This document shows positions 12,967 to 22,353 of a stretch of DNA of 64,000 bases, one piece after another. The position numbers and the translations under genes were made by a program. Under the pieces are notes generated by a model. The model was not told the origin of the DNA. It worked only from the letters and a program-made list of their open reading frames with translations, and made no database searches. Positions within the stretch are counted from its first letter, which is position 1; every line of letters begins with the position of its first letter. Origin of the DNA: Neoscytalidium dimidiatum (taxonomy: Eukaryota; Ascomycota; Dothideomycetes; Botryosphaeriales; Botryosphaeriaceae); the NCBI GenBank assembly GCA_037367355.1, contig CM074702.1, positions 310,001 through 374,000 on the forward strand, in the 5' to 3' direction.

Positions 12967-13555
12967 ATGCACTTCACCGGCCTCTCCACCGCTGCTCTTC
13001 TGGGCGTCTCCTCGGCAGCAGCTGCTGCCCTGGACAAGAGGGTTGCCAACGTCTTCACTGAAGTCACCCTCTTCGCCAACACTGGCAGGCAGAACTCTTC
13101 GGACTCCAACCAGGTGGATACTTTCCGCATCAGCACTGGAGGCACTTGCTGTAAGTGAAGCACGAACGTCATAGGCATCTGTGCACAAGGCTTTGAGAAT
13201 ACTACCCGAAAAAGGTGGAACCGAAGCCACCTTCTTCAAGCACCGACCAGAGCAGATGTAAATTAATACTAACCGTATGGGACAATACACAGTCAACCTC
13301 AACAGCGAGCCCCTCGATAACCGTGCTAGCTCTATCGGCGTCCCTGACGGCTTCTTCTGCGTTGTCTTCGAGTAAGTGATTGAGCGTATTCTCGGCAAAG
13401 CCAGAGAACTCATTTTGCTAATCAAATTTCAAAGTGACAACAACTGCCAGACCAACGGCAGCCAGCCTATCTACGCCCCTGGCCTCAACAACCTCGCCAA
13501 CATCGGTTTTGATGACAGGGTGTCCAGCTTCAGGTGCGACCGTGCTAGCACCTGA
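12967..13555 (+). CDS. Small secreted protein, N-terminal domain up to a UGA
   Basis: Three exons (12967-13150, 13293-13371, 13435-13555) give 127 residues. The start MHFTGLSTAALLGVSSAAAAA is a clear signal peptide, followed by Leu-Asp-Lys-Arg, a possible Kex2 site. The mature part has four cysteines (in GTCF, FFCVVF, NNCQT and SFRCD). Its pattern of aromatic residues and cysteines, ending GFDDRVSSFRC, resembles secreted beta/gamma-crystallin-like folds; that resemblance is tentative. Splice sites are canonical (GTAAGT donors) and the frame closes. The oddity is the stop: after the TGA at 13553-13555 the same frame stays open for 163 codons encoding a Ser/Thr-rich mucin-like tail. The annotated end may therefore be a leaky stop, a recent nonsense mutation or part of a tiny intron. 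The function is unknown, but the protein is extracellular. Confidence 0.75.
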
Positions 13556-14047
13556 CTCTCTAGCTCATCATCGTCTTCCACGGTATCGTCCACCACCTCG
13601 TCGTCCACCACTTCCACGTCGCCAACCATCACGTCCACCACAACCGACTCGACCACCACCAGCGGAACTTCCACTACGACTGACTCGACCACCTCGACTG
13701 ACACCAGTACTACCTCGACGGACACTTCCACCACGTCCACCGACACCTCGACAACCAGCTCGTCCACGGATACCACGACCAGCAGCACGTCGACATCAAC
13801 CACCGACTCCACCACAAGTTCCACGACAACATCAGGCACGACAACCACCACGAGTCCCAGCACGACCACCACAACCACCAGCTCAACGAGCACGGACACG
13901 ACAACCACCTCGACAAGCGCCACGACAACTTCCCCGACTACGACCACCTCCCCAACAACTACGACCTCGACGACCTCGACGACATCTTCCTCGACGACAC
14001 CGTGCGATCCCGGTGATGGCCCATGTTACAAGCCCAGAGCTTACTAA
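13556..14047 (+). other. In-frame Ser/Thr-rich tail ORF behind the UGA
   Basis: Reading on in the frame of the preceding gene, 163 sense codons follow the TGA before TAA at 14045-14047. The product is almost all Ser and Thr, with some Asp, Pro and Gly, like O-glycosylated cell-wall mucin stalks. It ends with a distinct block, CDPGDGPCYKPRAY, containing two cysteines. No second stop, frameshift or separate start is seen. The repeat is imprecise at the DNA level (TCCACC, ACGACC, TCGACG and similar units). Whether it is translated is not shown by the sequence. Confidence 0.5.
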
Positions 14048-14780
14048 GACCACATCTAGAGTGTAGAGAGAGACGTGCACTCTTTGACAAGACACCCTTG
14101 ACACCCGACCTTCGCTTCTTCTTCCTCCAAACCTCCCCTTGCCCCCTTTCTTCGTCTGACACCGCTTTGCATGAACGCCTCGTCTTTCCTTGCTCTAACA
14201 CTTTTCTTTCTTCATCCTGGAAGGGAGCTGTACTGGTGACAATGACTTTACTGGGATGAAAGAGAAAGGCATGCTCAAGAAAAAGCAAGAAAAAAAGCAC
14301 TCCGGATTCATGTGTACGCTCTTTTTCACCGCGGCTGGACCATGAAGGTGCTTGATTTTTCTTCTTTTCCATCCTTTTTTTTTTTTTGTCTTTCTTTCTG
14401 GTCTTGGAGGTGTTCAAAGGCTAGAGATTGGTATCGCGGGAGAAACAAAAGACAAAGTAGCCAACGCACCAGAGTTCGCTCCCTACCAATAAAAAAAAAT
14501 GGTTCGCCGAAAAGCTGCATGCATCAAAAGCATATAACTCGTGACTAGAAATATTGAATAGAAAAAGGAAGGTGACTGCGGTCTGCAGAATGGCAACTAG
14601 TAATACGCGCTGCGAAAGAAGAAAACTCTATGAGCATGGGTTCTGTAAAGACTGGTCCGCGGCTAATCCCTTCTAAAACCAACCTCTACGGGTATCCGAA
14701 TCAGCATTCGCCCCCCAGCTGCTACAGTGTCTCCCTCTGACATGATCAAGAAACTGACTCCGCTGCCGCACCCATCCACC
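14048..14780. other. Convergent intergenic region
   Basis: These are the 3' flanks of the secreted protein gene and of the minus-strand cyclodeaminase-family gene. The stretch has several T- and A-runs (near 14374-14386 and 14492-14499) and C/T-rich stretches of the kind found in fungal 3' ends. I see no gene. Confidence 0.6.
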
Positions 14781-16194
14781 TCAGAAATTCTCCACCCTCA
14801 AGCCCACCCCCCTCGAGTCCGCAATCGCTACCAAATCCGCGCCAACAACCACGTCCATCAACCCCAGCCCCACACTCTTGTAAATCACGTTCCCCCTCTC
14901 CAACCAATCCTTCAGACCCAGATCACCCTCATCCAAGCTCCCGCCCGGACCCTTCCCAGGACACTTATCATCATCCATGATCTGCACGCCAGACTGATTA
15001 CCCAGCGTGTTGGCACTGCTGAGCGACGACGTCGACGACGACACAGCGCTGCGCCTGCGCGCCTCGGCGTCGCGCTTGAGCATGACCAGCTCGCCCAGCT
15101 CGACAACCTGATCCCCCTCGAGCTTTGCCTGTATGATCTCGCCCGCCTCGCGCATGCACGACTCGACGCTGTCAACGATGATGGCGCCGCCCTGCTTGGC
15201 GTGCTTGTGGAAGTGGCGGCCGTGCTGCGGCGCGACGGCTTGGCGGATGATGTCGGGGTGGATTTCGATCATGTGCGGTTTGTACTATCGAAGAAAAAGC
15301 CGGGGTCAGCAAAGAATGAACACATAGTCCAAGAGAGGGGTGGTTGGGTAGACTCACGCTGCCAATGGCTGCGATGTACCTTCCCTTCTTCCGGCCCTCA
15401 GTATTCGTCAGATAGCTCGCGGGGAACAGCGGCTCGAGCGACGGCGTGGTCAAGAAGATGGCCGACGACGAGCGCACCGTCGACTTCAGCAGGCGCTCGT
15501 ACTCGGTGTGCGCGGGCGTGATGATCTTGACGTCTGGGCGGTGCACCTGCTGGACACGGTTGTTCTCCGGGTCGAACAGCTCGCGGATCAGGTTCTTGCC
15601 CGTCTCGAAGCTGCGGTTGATGACGTTCAGGTGGTGGACCTCGTCCGGGCGCAGCAGCAGCGCCAGCCGCACGTGCCAGTACGCCTGCTTGCCCGCCCCG
15701 AAGACCGTCAGGTCGTGCACGTTGCTGCGCTTCTTGAACAGCATTGTCGACGCCAGCGCCGTGCGGAACGCCGTGATCTCCTCGGCGTTGATCAGCGCGC
15801 GCGGGAAGCCGTGGGGGTCGAGCAGCGTGAGGGAGCCGCGGGGAGCCGCGAGGTTCTTAGTGGCGCCGGAGCCTTCTGATTTCATGGACATGGAGGACAT
15901 GGACCCATCAAGGTCGGAGGGCTTGGGCGCTGACGGGTCGGGTAGCGTCACTATCTTGACGCCTATGCCATCATTGCTGCTGGCAGGCATGAACAGCGTA
16001 GTAGAACCATCCTTGCGCTTGAGCTGCGTTCGTTGTGGCTGATAAGTAGCACAGCATCCGCTTTCAGTCTCTGTGGCGGTGGAATAGTAGTGAAGCGCAT
16101 CAGCAAGCGATAACTGAAGGTCGAGGACGTCCTGTCGACTCAAAGAATGTAAGAGCGACTTGACATCATGATTTGAGAGAATTATGAGAGGCAT
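14781..16194 (-). CDS. Ornithine cyclodeaminase / mu-crystallin family protein
   Basis: These NAD(P)-dependent enzymes act on imine forms of amino acids: ornithine to proline, or ketimine reduction. Two coding exons, 15358-16194 and 14781-15284, give 446 residues. The Rossmann glycine motif VFGAGKQAYWHVRLALL is at about residues 164-180. The C-terminal part has the family block IEIHPDIIRQA. The protein is about 100 residues longer than bacterial members because of low-complexity inserts: a Ser/Met-rich loop near 93-112, and a Ser-rich loop near the C-terminus. The start MPLIILS was chosen because it matches the usual short N-terminus. The upstream sequence also stays open in frame to 16419 and contains a 58-nt intron-like segment. 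The exact substrate cannot be told from sequence. Confidence 0.85.
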
Positions 16195-16314
16195 TATGCG
16201 GGGAGAAGTTTCTTTTCGAGGGTATGTTAGCACAGTTTCTGCTGTGTCCACAGCATTGGGTGTACTTACGGTGGTGGGGAAGGAAGATGACGCAGCAAGG
16301 CGGGCGTATCTCAT
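16194..16314 (-). promoter_or_regulatory. Candidate uORF with UAAUG overlap, or N-terminal extension
   Basis: An ATG at 16312-16314 opens a frame. After removal of the intron at 16212-16269 it reads 20 codons and stops at TAA (16194-16196), whose last A is the first base of the main ATG. If the intron is retained, the same frame runs without a stop straight into the main protein. That frame also contains ATGs at about 16404 and 16419, giving up to 75 extra Arg/Ser-rich residues. Confidence 0.45.
16212..16269 (-). other. Predicted 5' intron of the cyclodeaminase-family gene
   Basis: The segment is 58 nt long, with donor GTAAGT, branch point GTGCTAACA and acceptor AAAAG. All three are in the range used by other introns in the window. 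It lies just upstream of the favoured start codon, so it is either a leader intron or an optional coding segment, because it has no in-frame stop. Confidence 0.6.
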
Positions 16315-16604
16315 AAGAATGCGGGACGGCTTGCGGCGGGACAGTCGGAGAGTCGGCGACGCGGGGTCCCGATAACGGCGAGAAATTGCATCACGCACAG
16401 ACATTTGCTCACGACTCACAAAGGGCAGTATTCAATGCAATTTACAGGGTCAGTGAGTGCTTCCTTGTCATTCGCGAAGAAAGTGTTATCGCATTTCCGT
16501 CGGATTTCCACCAACGCCCGCTAAACTGAGGAAGACACGCCTGGGTCCCGTTTATCCATCCATTTTGGTATCGTGAATCTGAAAGCTGAAACTTTTTAGA
16601 CCAT

Positions 16605-17736
16605 TTAGATCTTGATGGCGTTCTCCAAAGCCTTGCGCTTCTTCTCCTGCTTGGCGTTGGCCTTAGCACCCATGATACCACCACCCCAGTGACGGCGGCT
16701 CTCCTCGTGCTTCTCAAGGTAACCCTCCTTGATGGCGGAGACGAGCTTGGAGAACTCGGATTTGTCCTCGGAACGAACCTCAGTGAGGGCAAGGACAGCG
16801 GCGGTCTGGATTACAAATTAGTCAGGAACTCAACATTCGGAAAAATTGCAAAGTTACGAACCTTCTTGTGGACGACAGTGCCGAGACGGGCCTTGCCCTT
16901 GATGATGGCGTACGGGACACCCATCTTGCGGCAAAGAGCGGGAAGGAAGATGACCAGCTCAATGGGGTCAACATCGTTAGGGATGAGGACAAGAGAAGCC
17001 TTCTTGTTCTCGATCAGACCAACAACGTGGTTGAGGCCGTACTTGACGGCGTAGGGCTTCTTGGAAACATCCTCCTTCTTCTTGCCCTCAGCGATGGCAG
17101 TGGCCTCCTTGGTGAGACGCTCCTTCTTCTCAGCCTTGGTCTCCGGGCGGTACTTGTTCAGGAGCTTGAGGGCCTGAGCAGCGGTGTTGCGGTCGAGGAC
17201 GTGCTGGAACTGGGCGATCGCCGGGGGAACCTTCAGGCGAAGGTTGAGGATCTTCTTCTGGCGCTGAAGACGAACATACTCAGGCCACTTCACCATGCGC
17301 GACAGGTTGCGCTTGGGCTGGATGTCCTGACCGATGCCATAGTTGCGGGGGCGCTTCTCGAGGAGAGGGTTCTGCAGCACACTGGTCAGCACAAAATGTG
17401 GAGCAAAAAGGATGAATTGGAATCAGCTTACCTTGGCTTGCTTCTTGGAGCCAGCCTTGCCCGACGAGAAGGGCGCAGGGGCGGTCTTCTTTCCCGACTT
17501 AGGAGGCTATCATTGAGAAAAGAATCAGCCGACTGATTCTTTGATCTCTAAAGAACTCATAGTGGCATTTCTGCACACTGCGGTTCAAGCCAAATCATCG
17601 CTAACATCGACCAGCAGGAGCCGGTGGTGCGCGGAAAATTTGCTGCGACGTGCACTTCAATCGCCTGTACGACGAAAGGGCGCAGAGGTACTGCAGACTT
17701 TCATGCATCGGGGGCTCGTTCCGGGAAACCTACCAT
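16605..17736 (-). CDS. RPL8: 60S ribosomal protein eL8 (L8/L7a)
   Basis: eL8 is a large-subunit ribosomal protein of the L7Ae/L30e RNA-binding family. Four coding exons: 17734-17736 (the ATG alone), 17432-17506, 16862-17371 and 16605-16805, giving 262 residues. The spliced start is [20 protein letters not shown], and [18 protein letters not shown] follows; both are strongly conserved in fungi. The L7Ae fold region includes [17 protein letters not shown] and [13 protein letters not shown]. Basic Lys-rich ends are as expected. A first coding exon holding only the start codon is common in fungal ribosomal protein genes. Intron 1 (17507-17733, 227 nt) is the longest of the three and contains a perfect 10-bp hairpin near its 3' end. 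The gene is divergent from COQ3. Confidence 0.97.
17519..17542 (-). promoter_or_regulatory. Hairpin at the 3' end of eL8 intron 1
   Basis: On the transcribed strand, AAAGAATCAG and CTGATTCTTT form a perfect 10-bp stem around a UCGG loop. The right arm contains CTGAT, which fits the fungal branch-point consensus CTRAY and lies about 18 nt from the acceptor ATAG. Pairing would hide that branch point or shorten its distance to the acceptor. Confidence 0.5.
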
Positions 17737-18082
17737 GTTGTTGTCGTATGCGGTCGAGGACTTTTTTCCAGGTAGGTAGTCGTTGGTGAAGAAGAAATTC
17801 CAGACTCGCAAACCTGAGAGTTTAGATTGTGTGGACGCGCCATCCACGTGATCTCGCCTATGTGCAGCGTTACCTCCTTGGACCTAGCGCATGTCGTGGT
17901 GCACGGACTTTCGGAGGAGCTTGTTGAAGCAGCTGTAGATCAGTGACATCTTCCGATTTCGTATCGACGCGGAACCCGCTTTACTACCTCACATTCGAAC
18001 CTCGCACAGCATGAAGACGGCATAGTACCAATTGACTCGTAAACATACTAGTGGACACAGTGCATCCTCAACAGAGTCCTGG
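17737..18082. promoter_or_regulatory. Shared divergent promoter RPL8/COQ3
   Basis: These 346 bp separate two divergently transcribed genes for the cytosolic ribosome and for ubiquinone synthesis. No clear TATA box was seen for either gene. The part next to RPL8 is its C/T-rich leader. Confidence 0.6.
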
Positions 18083-19018
18083 ATGGCCTCGAAAAGAAGT
18101 ACAAGCGCTCTTCGCGCCCTCAAAGCCGCGCCCGGAATCTCTCCCAGAACTCTACAGCCAAAGTTCCAGACCTCCCAGACGAGATCTTCCACCTCAAACC
18201 ACCAGCCTCATGCTATACTATCCTCCTCGCGTACCTTCTCAACGTCATCGCGAGCGAGACATGGCCATAGCTCCGTGGACCCCACCGAAGTATCTCACTT
18301 CAACACTCTCGCGTCCAGCTGGTGGGCCCCCCACGGCCCCTCGCGCCTACTCCACCTCATGAACCAAATGCGCCATCCTTTCATCCAACGCTGCCTTGCC
18401 TCTCAGGCCTCACCACCGCCCTCGCGCCTCCGCTACCTCGACGTCGGCTGCGGCGGCGGCATCTTCGCCGAAAGCGCCGCCCGCCAGCCCACGACCGCCA
18501 GCGTCCTGGGCATCGACCCAACGCCCGAAGTCCTCGCCGTGGCTGAGGCGCACAAGCGTCAGGACCCGTTGCTCATGGAGGAGGGCCGGCTGACATACAA
18601 GAACATCCCGGTCGAGCAGCTTCCGCTGCCGGCGACATCTGAAGAGGCTTTCGATATCGTGTCATGCTTCGAGGTCGTCGAGCACGTCACCACGCCCGGG
18701 GAGTTTCTGCAGAGGTTGATGGCGCACGTTAAGCCAGGAGGATGGTTAGTGGGCTCGACAATCGCGCGGACGTGGACGAGCTGGGCGACGACGAAGGTGG
18801 TGGCGGAGGATATACTGAGGATTGTGCCGCAAGGGACGCACGACTGGAATAAGTATATTAACGAGGATGAGCTGAGAGGCTGGTTCGCGAAGCAGGAAGA
18901 CTGGGAGAGCCCGAGGATTGTGGGCGTCGTTTATGTGCCTAGCCTGGGCTGGAAGGAGGTACCGGGTAGTGAGAAGTTTGGAAATTACTTCTTTGCTTTC
19001 AGGAAGAGGGAAACATGA
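18083..19018 (+). CDS. COQ3: Ubiquinone biosynthesis O-methyltransferase Coq3, mitochondrial
   Basis: Coq3 carries out both O-methylations of coenzyme Q head-group synthesis, at the matrix face of the inner mitochondrial membrane within the CoQ synthome. It is a single exon of 311 residues. The ATG at 18083 opens an Arg/Ser/Ala-rich, acid-free presequence of about 60 residues (MASKRSTSALRALKAAPG), a typical mitochondrial targeting signal. The catalytic domain shows DPTEVSHFNTLASSWW, the SAM motif I YLDVGCGGGIFAES at about 118-131, DIVSCFEVVEHV and VKPGGWLVGSTI, plus the UbiG/Coq3 hallmark GTHDWNKYI. The frame upstream to 18032 lacks an ATG. The gene is convergent with the aminotransferase, with a 165-bp gap. 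Confidence 0.95.
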   Translation: MASKRSTSALRALKAAPGISPRTLQPKFQTSQTRSSTSNHQPHAILSSSRTFSTSSRARHGHSSVDPTEVSHFNTLASSWWAPHGPSRLLHLMNQMRHPFIQRCLASQASPPPSRLRYLDVGCGGGIFAESAARQPTTASVLGIDPTPEVLAVAEAHKRQDPLLMEEGRLTYKNIPVEQLPLPATSEEAFDIVSCFEVVEHVTTPGEFLQRLMAHVKPGGWLVGSTIARTWTSWATTKVVAEDILRIVPQGTHDWNKYINEDELRGWFAKQEDWESPRIVGVVYVPSLGWKEVPGSEKFGNYFFAFRKRET

Positions 19019-19183
19019 CGGACACGTAAATCGAAATGTAAAATATGAGTGTACAATAAACATACTCTTATTCTTCGGAGTAAACCTCTGCGTACTTGAC
19101 AATATGCTTCCAATTTGCTGTTCCACTACTTGGAAAGTATGGGCCTTGCTCTGTATGTCATTAGAAGTTGATGGCGCCTGATA

Positions 19184-21160
19184 CTAATTTCCGTGTATCT
19201 CATCGAGCACTTCAAACAACCTTCGGAGCCCCTCCGCGAGAACCTTTGTCTTCTGACTGAATACAACACGGAAGAAGCCTGGCTCCTCTGCGGACTGGTC
19301 CTCACCCGCCGTCAGAATTACCTTCTTCGCCTTCAACTTCCTCACCAGAACCCTCTCACTCTCCCAGCCCTCCACCTTCTCTCCTTTCTCATTCACCTTG
19401 GGCAACCACTTCCTCAGGTCCACCCACAGAAAGAATCCAGCATTAGCGCGCCCATCGTACGGTATAACCTTCCCATCAAACGCCCTCCTCACAAACGCGC
19501 TCCTCTCCGCCAACCTCTCCGCATTCAGCGCCCTGAATCGCTCGACCCACTCAGCATTCTCCAGTACACTAGCTGCGACCATCTGGTCAGCAATGCCCGG
19601 CCAGTGCGACTGGCTAACCGCCAGCAGCGCGTCCATGAGCGCCGGGTTCCGCGTGACTAGGCAGCCAATCCTGATCCCGCTGGCGGCGAAGTCCTTGCTC
19701 AGGCCGTACATGACGTGCAGCAGATTCGGATCGATGTGTGGCGCGCAGTCGATGCTGAGGACGGAGGTGAACGGCGTTGGTGGGTTGAGAGGTGTCGGAG
19801 ATGGGGCGTAGATGGAGAGCGCGTAGATCTCGTCGGAGATGAGGTGCAGGCGATGTGCGTTGCAGAAGCGCATAAGCGCGGTGAGGGTCGCGGGCTGGTA
19901 GCACCGGCCGAGTGGGTTGTGCGGGTTGACGAGCAGGACGGCGCGGATGGTGACGCCTGAGGCGGTGGCGGAGCGGAAGGCGGCTTCGTACTGTTCAACG
20001 CAGGACGGGTCGAAGAGGTCGGTGCCGTTGGAGGGAACGTGGTAGAGATTAATCCTTGAGGGAATGGTGAGAATGTGAGTCTTTCCGTGAAAGTTGCTTT
20101 GAAGTCTTCGTCCTTACTTAGATTTGGCGCCGAAGTCATGTGGGAATCCTACGTAGTTGGGTTGCGAGATCAATAGAGCATCTTCTTCGTCAAAGATAGT
20201 GTAGCCTAGTGCTTCACAAACAGATCCACAGCCGTTCGCGAAGTATATTTCGTCAGGATGCACGGACTTGTGTGGGTCGAAGTATCTGGACACGTTAGAT
20301 CTGCGTTCACCTTTGGTGTTTTATGGCATTGGTCTCAGAAGTATTCCAATATGCAAACATGCACTTAAGGAGATGAAGGGGGTATCCGGACAAGAATCGT
20401 TGAACTATCACGTCCGGATTCATGCTTCAACAGCCTATGGCAGTGGGTCTGATGCGTCCAAAGGTATCACAACGGCAAGCAACGATGTGCATACGGAGTT
20501 GAAGCTGTCGCCCGAACGTAGATGTTACCGATATCTCTGAACATATATGGCCGGATAACTGCTTCAGCTGCCCGTGTGCCGGCTTAGTCCACAGCAATAC
20601 TTTAAAAATCACGTCCTGCTAGACGGCATGGAAGGAATCGTAGTCGAAGGAGATATCATTGAGAAGAAAAAACGAAAGGACACCATAGCATACCTGTTTA
20701 CGTGATGGGCCATTGCATTTCGGAGCCGCAAGCAGCCAAATGGACCTTCGCCATACATCAAATCTTTAGGTCTCACGTCAGGCTATGAATTTGATTAGCT
20801 CTTGTGTATGCGGGTAGTTCTTGATCTCCTTTCACTAAGAATTGGTTATTCCTTGTGGTTCTGACTCACTGGGTTTTCCTCTAAATGAGCTGCCATCTCA
20901 GGGGCCATTGCATGCTGTAATCCGCCCACATGTTAGCTCGCACAAACGAGAGTGTCGAAATCAACTCCTGGTCTCCGCTATAATGGTATAAGGCCTCCTA
21001 CGTTGTCAGATGTACCAATGTTGATGAAACCAGTGGGGTTCGTGTCCGGATCATAAGTATCTTGTGGAAGCTCCCTGTAGTTCCCCATGGGATTTGGAGG
21101 CGTAGCATACACAGCGCCGCGTCGAGATAAAGCTTTCTCACCTGAAGACATGACGTGCAT
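19184..21160 (-). CDS. ACC-synthase-like class I aminotransferase
   Basis: This is a PLP-dependent fold-type I enzyme resembling 1-aminocyclopropane-1-carboxylate synthases; fungal members are often of unproven activity. Five exons: 21002-21160, 20870-20914, 20694-20782, 20118-20285 and 19184-20054, giving 443 residues in an unbroken frame. Motifs in order are LSRRG, PNPMGNYRELPQDTYDPDTN, GFINIGTSDN, MYGEGPFGCLRLRNAMAHH, DEIYFANGCGSVCEALG, ISQPNYVGF, NPHNPLGRCY, HLISDEIYALS and YGLSKDFAASGIRIGCL. The PLP lysine is Lys274. The start may be the ATG at 21160 or the one three codons later. Intron 4 is unusually long (408 nt). The best alternative is another AAT-I enzyme, such as an alanine or aromatic aminotransferase. 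Confidence 0.9.
20286..20693 (-). other. 408-nt intron 4 of the aminotransferase gene
   Basis: The donor is GTATGC, the branch point is ATCTAACG and the acceptor is TCCAG. Exon sequence on both sides (MAHHVN, then RYFDPHKS) joins seamlessly. At 408 nt it is several times the typical intron length here. It contains an 8-bp inverted repeat (ATCCGGAC / GTCCGGAT at 20384-20391 and 20412-20419). No family homology is recognised inside it. Confidence 0.7.
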
Positions 21161-22353
21161 CTTGGAGATAGAGGAGATTGTGATGGCGAAAGAGAATCAA
21201 CCAACGGCAGGTTGGATTGAACCAAGTAGGGAACTCTGTCAGCAATAGAAGACTGAGCTTATGGTCTCCATGTGTAATCTGTAGGAGACCCGAGTCTTAA
21301 GTCATCCGAAGCCTCGGCGACACGAGGCGGCAGCCCTATCGCGATCCAGCGTCGGCGGGCCGCTACGTCGAGATACGCCCGCCGTTAGTGCATCTGCGGT
21401 CCGATGCGGTTACAAAGTTGGTCGACTGCGGAGACCAATCAGCACGCCCCTGGCTTGGGTCTTCAGGCATGCTCCGTTCCGGAATTCCTTGCCCACCTCC
21501 TCATGAGTCATCCGGCGGTCGTCGGCTGGAGAAAAGCACAAGCCGCGGGGTCGCAACCGATGCCCTTTTATCGCCGCTAGACCCCTCGCCCTGATGATGT
21601 TCCCCGGACGCGTCCCCTGTTCCTTGGAGGAGCTAATGTATGCTGAATGCAAGTATGCCTCTGTTCCTACAGGAATATCTTCTGTTTCGTCACTCGCAAT
21701 AGCTACGACGATGCTCTGCAGCTGAAATTCTCAAGTGCTCTAAGCAATGATTCTTACAGGTTTATGATCAAGCCGTAGCCCGACACGCACCAGCGAGTGA
21801 GAGACACGGTCCATCCGTCTACCGCATGCTCATATCCCCACGCTTGCGCATCGTCTGCCGAGCATTCGGACGAGCAATTCCACAAAGCGCGATCATGCTG
21901 ACAGCTCACCCCTTTGATACCCATCATCTGCGCCAGAACTTCAGGGTGCAGGAGATTGAGCTCTGGCGAAGGAAGGGACGGTAGATGTAGCCGGATATAA
22001 CGTCATCCAACCCAGTCACGTGAAGAGGCTTTCTGCCGCCTTTCCTATCGATAAGCGAGTTTGGCGGTGGAGGCACTTTCAGTAGCGGTTCGTGGGTCGG
22101 CGAGCGAGCGTGTGCCCGGCAACTCGTCCGTCTCGGTCGTGTACCGGAGAGCAGCGTCCTTCTTCTGCGCGACATTTGCACTCGTCACTTCGTCTTCGCG
22201 CCGCCGCTCCTCCGCATCCCATTCCTTGCGCGCGCTATGAGCTCTTGCTCGTAGCTCAGCGACGTCGCCTCGACCCCCTCCACTCCACTTCTCCCAGCCG
22301 TCGCGGCGCGTCCGGTCGTCCACAGAGGGTGAAGTCACCACACTACGCTCACC
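21161..22353. other. Divergent intergenic region, aminotransferase/ING gene
   Basis: This 1.2-kb region holds both promoters. The C/T-rich stretch before 22354 looks like the leader of the ING gene. Open frames of up to 98 codons on the minus strand have no recognisable product. No RNA gene was found. Confidence 0.6.

Noticed and set aside
13471..13947. Val-rich 158-codon minus-strand frame and a Pro/Arg-rich plus frame across the repeat
   Set aside because: Both are other-frame readings of the Ser/Thr repeat; any ACC/TCG-type repeat stays open in several frames. Only the frame continuous with the secreted domain is meaningful.
17507..17733. Box C/D snoRNA inside eL8 intron 1 (GCGATGA ... 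CTGA)
   Set aside because: The box C match is imperfect, no terminal stem brings the boxes together, and the CTGA lies inside the strong hairpin. A regulatory hairpin explains the structure better.
20268..20540. 91-codon plus-strand frame within the long aminotransferase intron
   Set aside because: It has no recognisable features and is antisense to a transcribed intron; removing the intron restores a perfect aminotransferase alignment.
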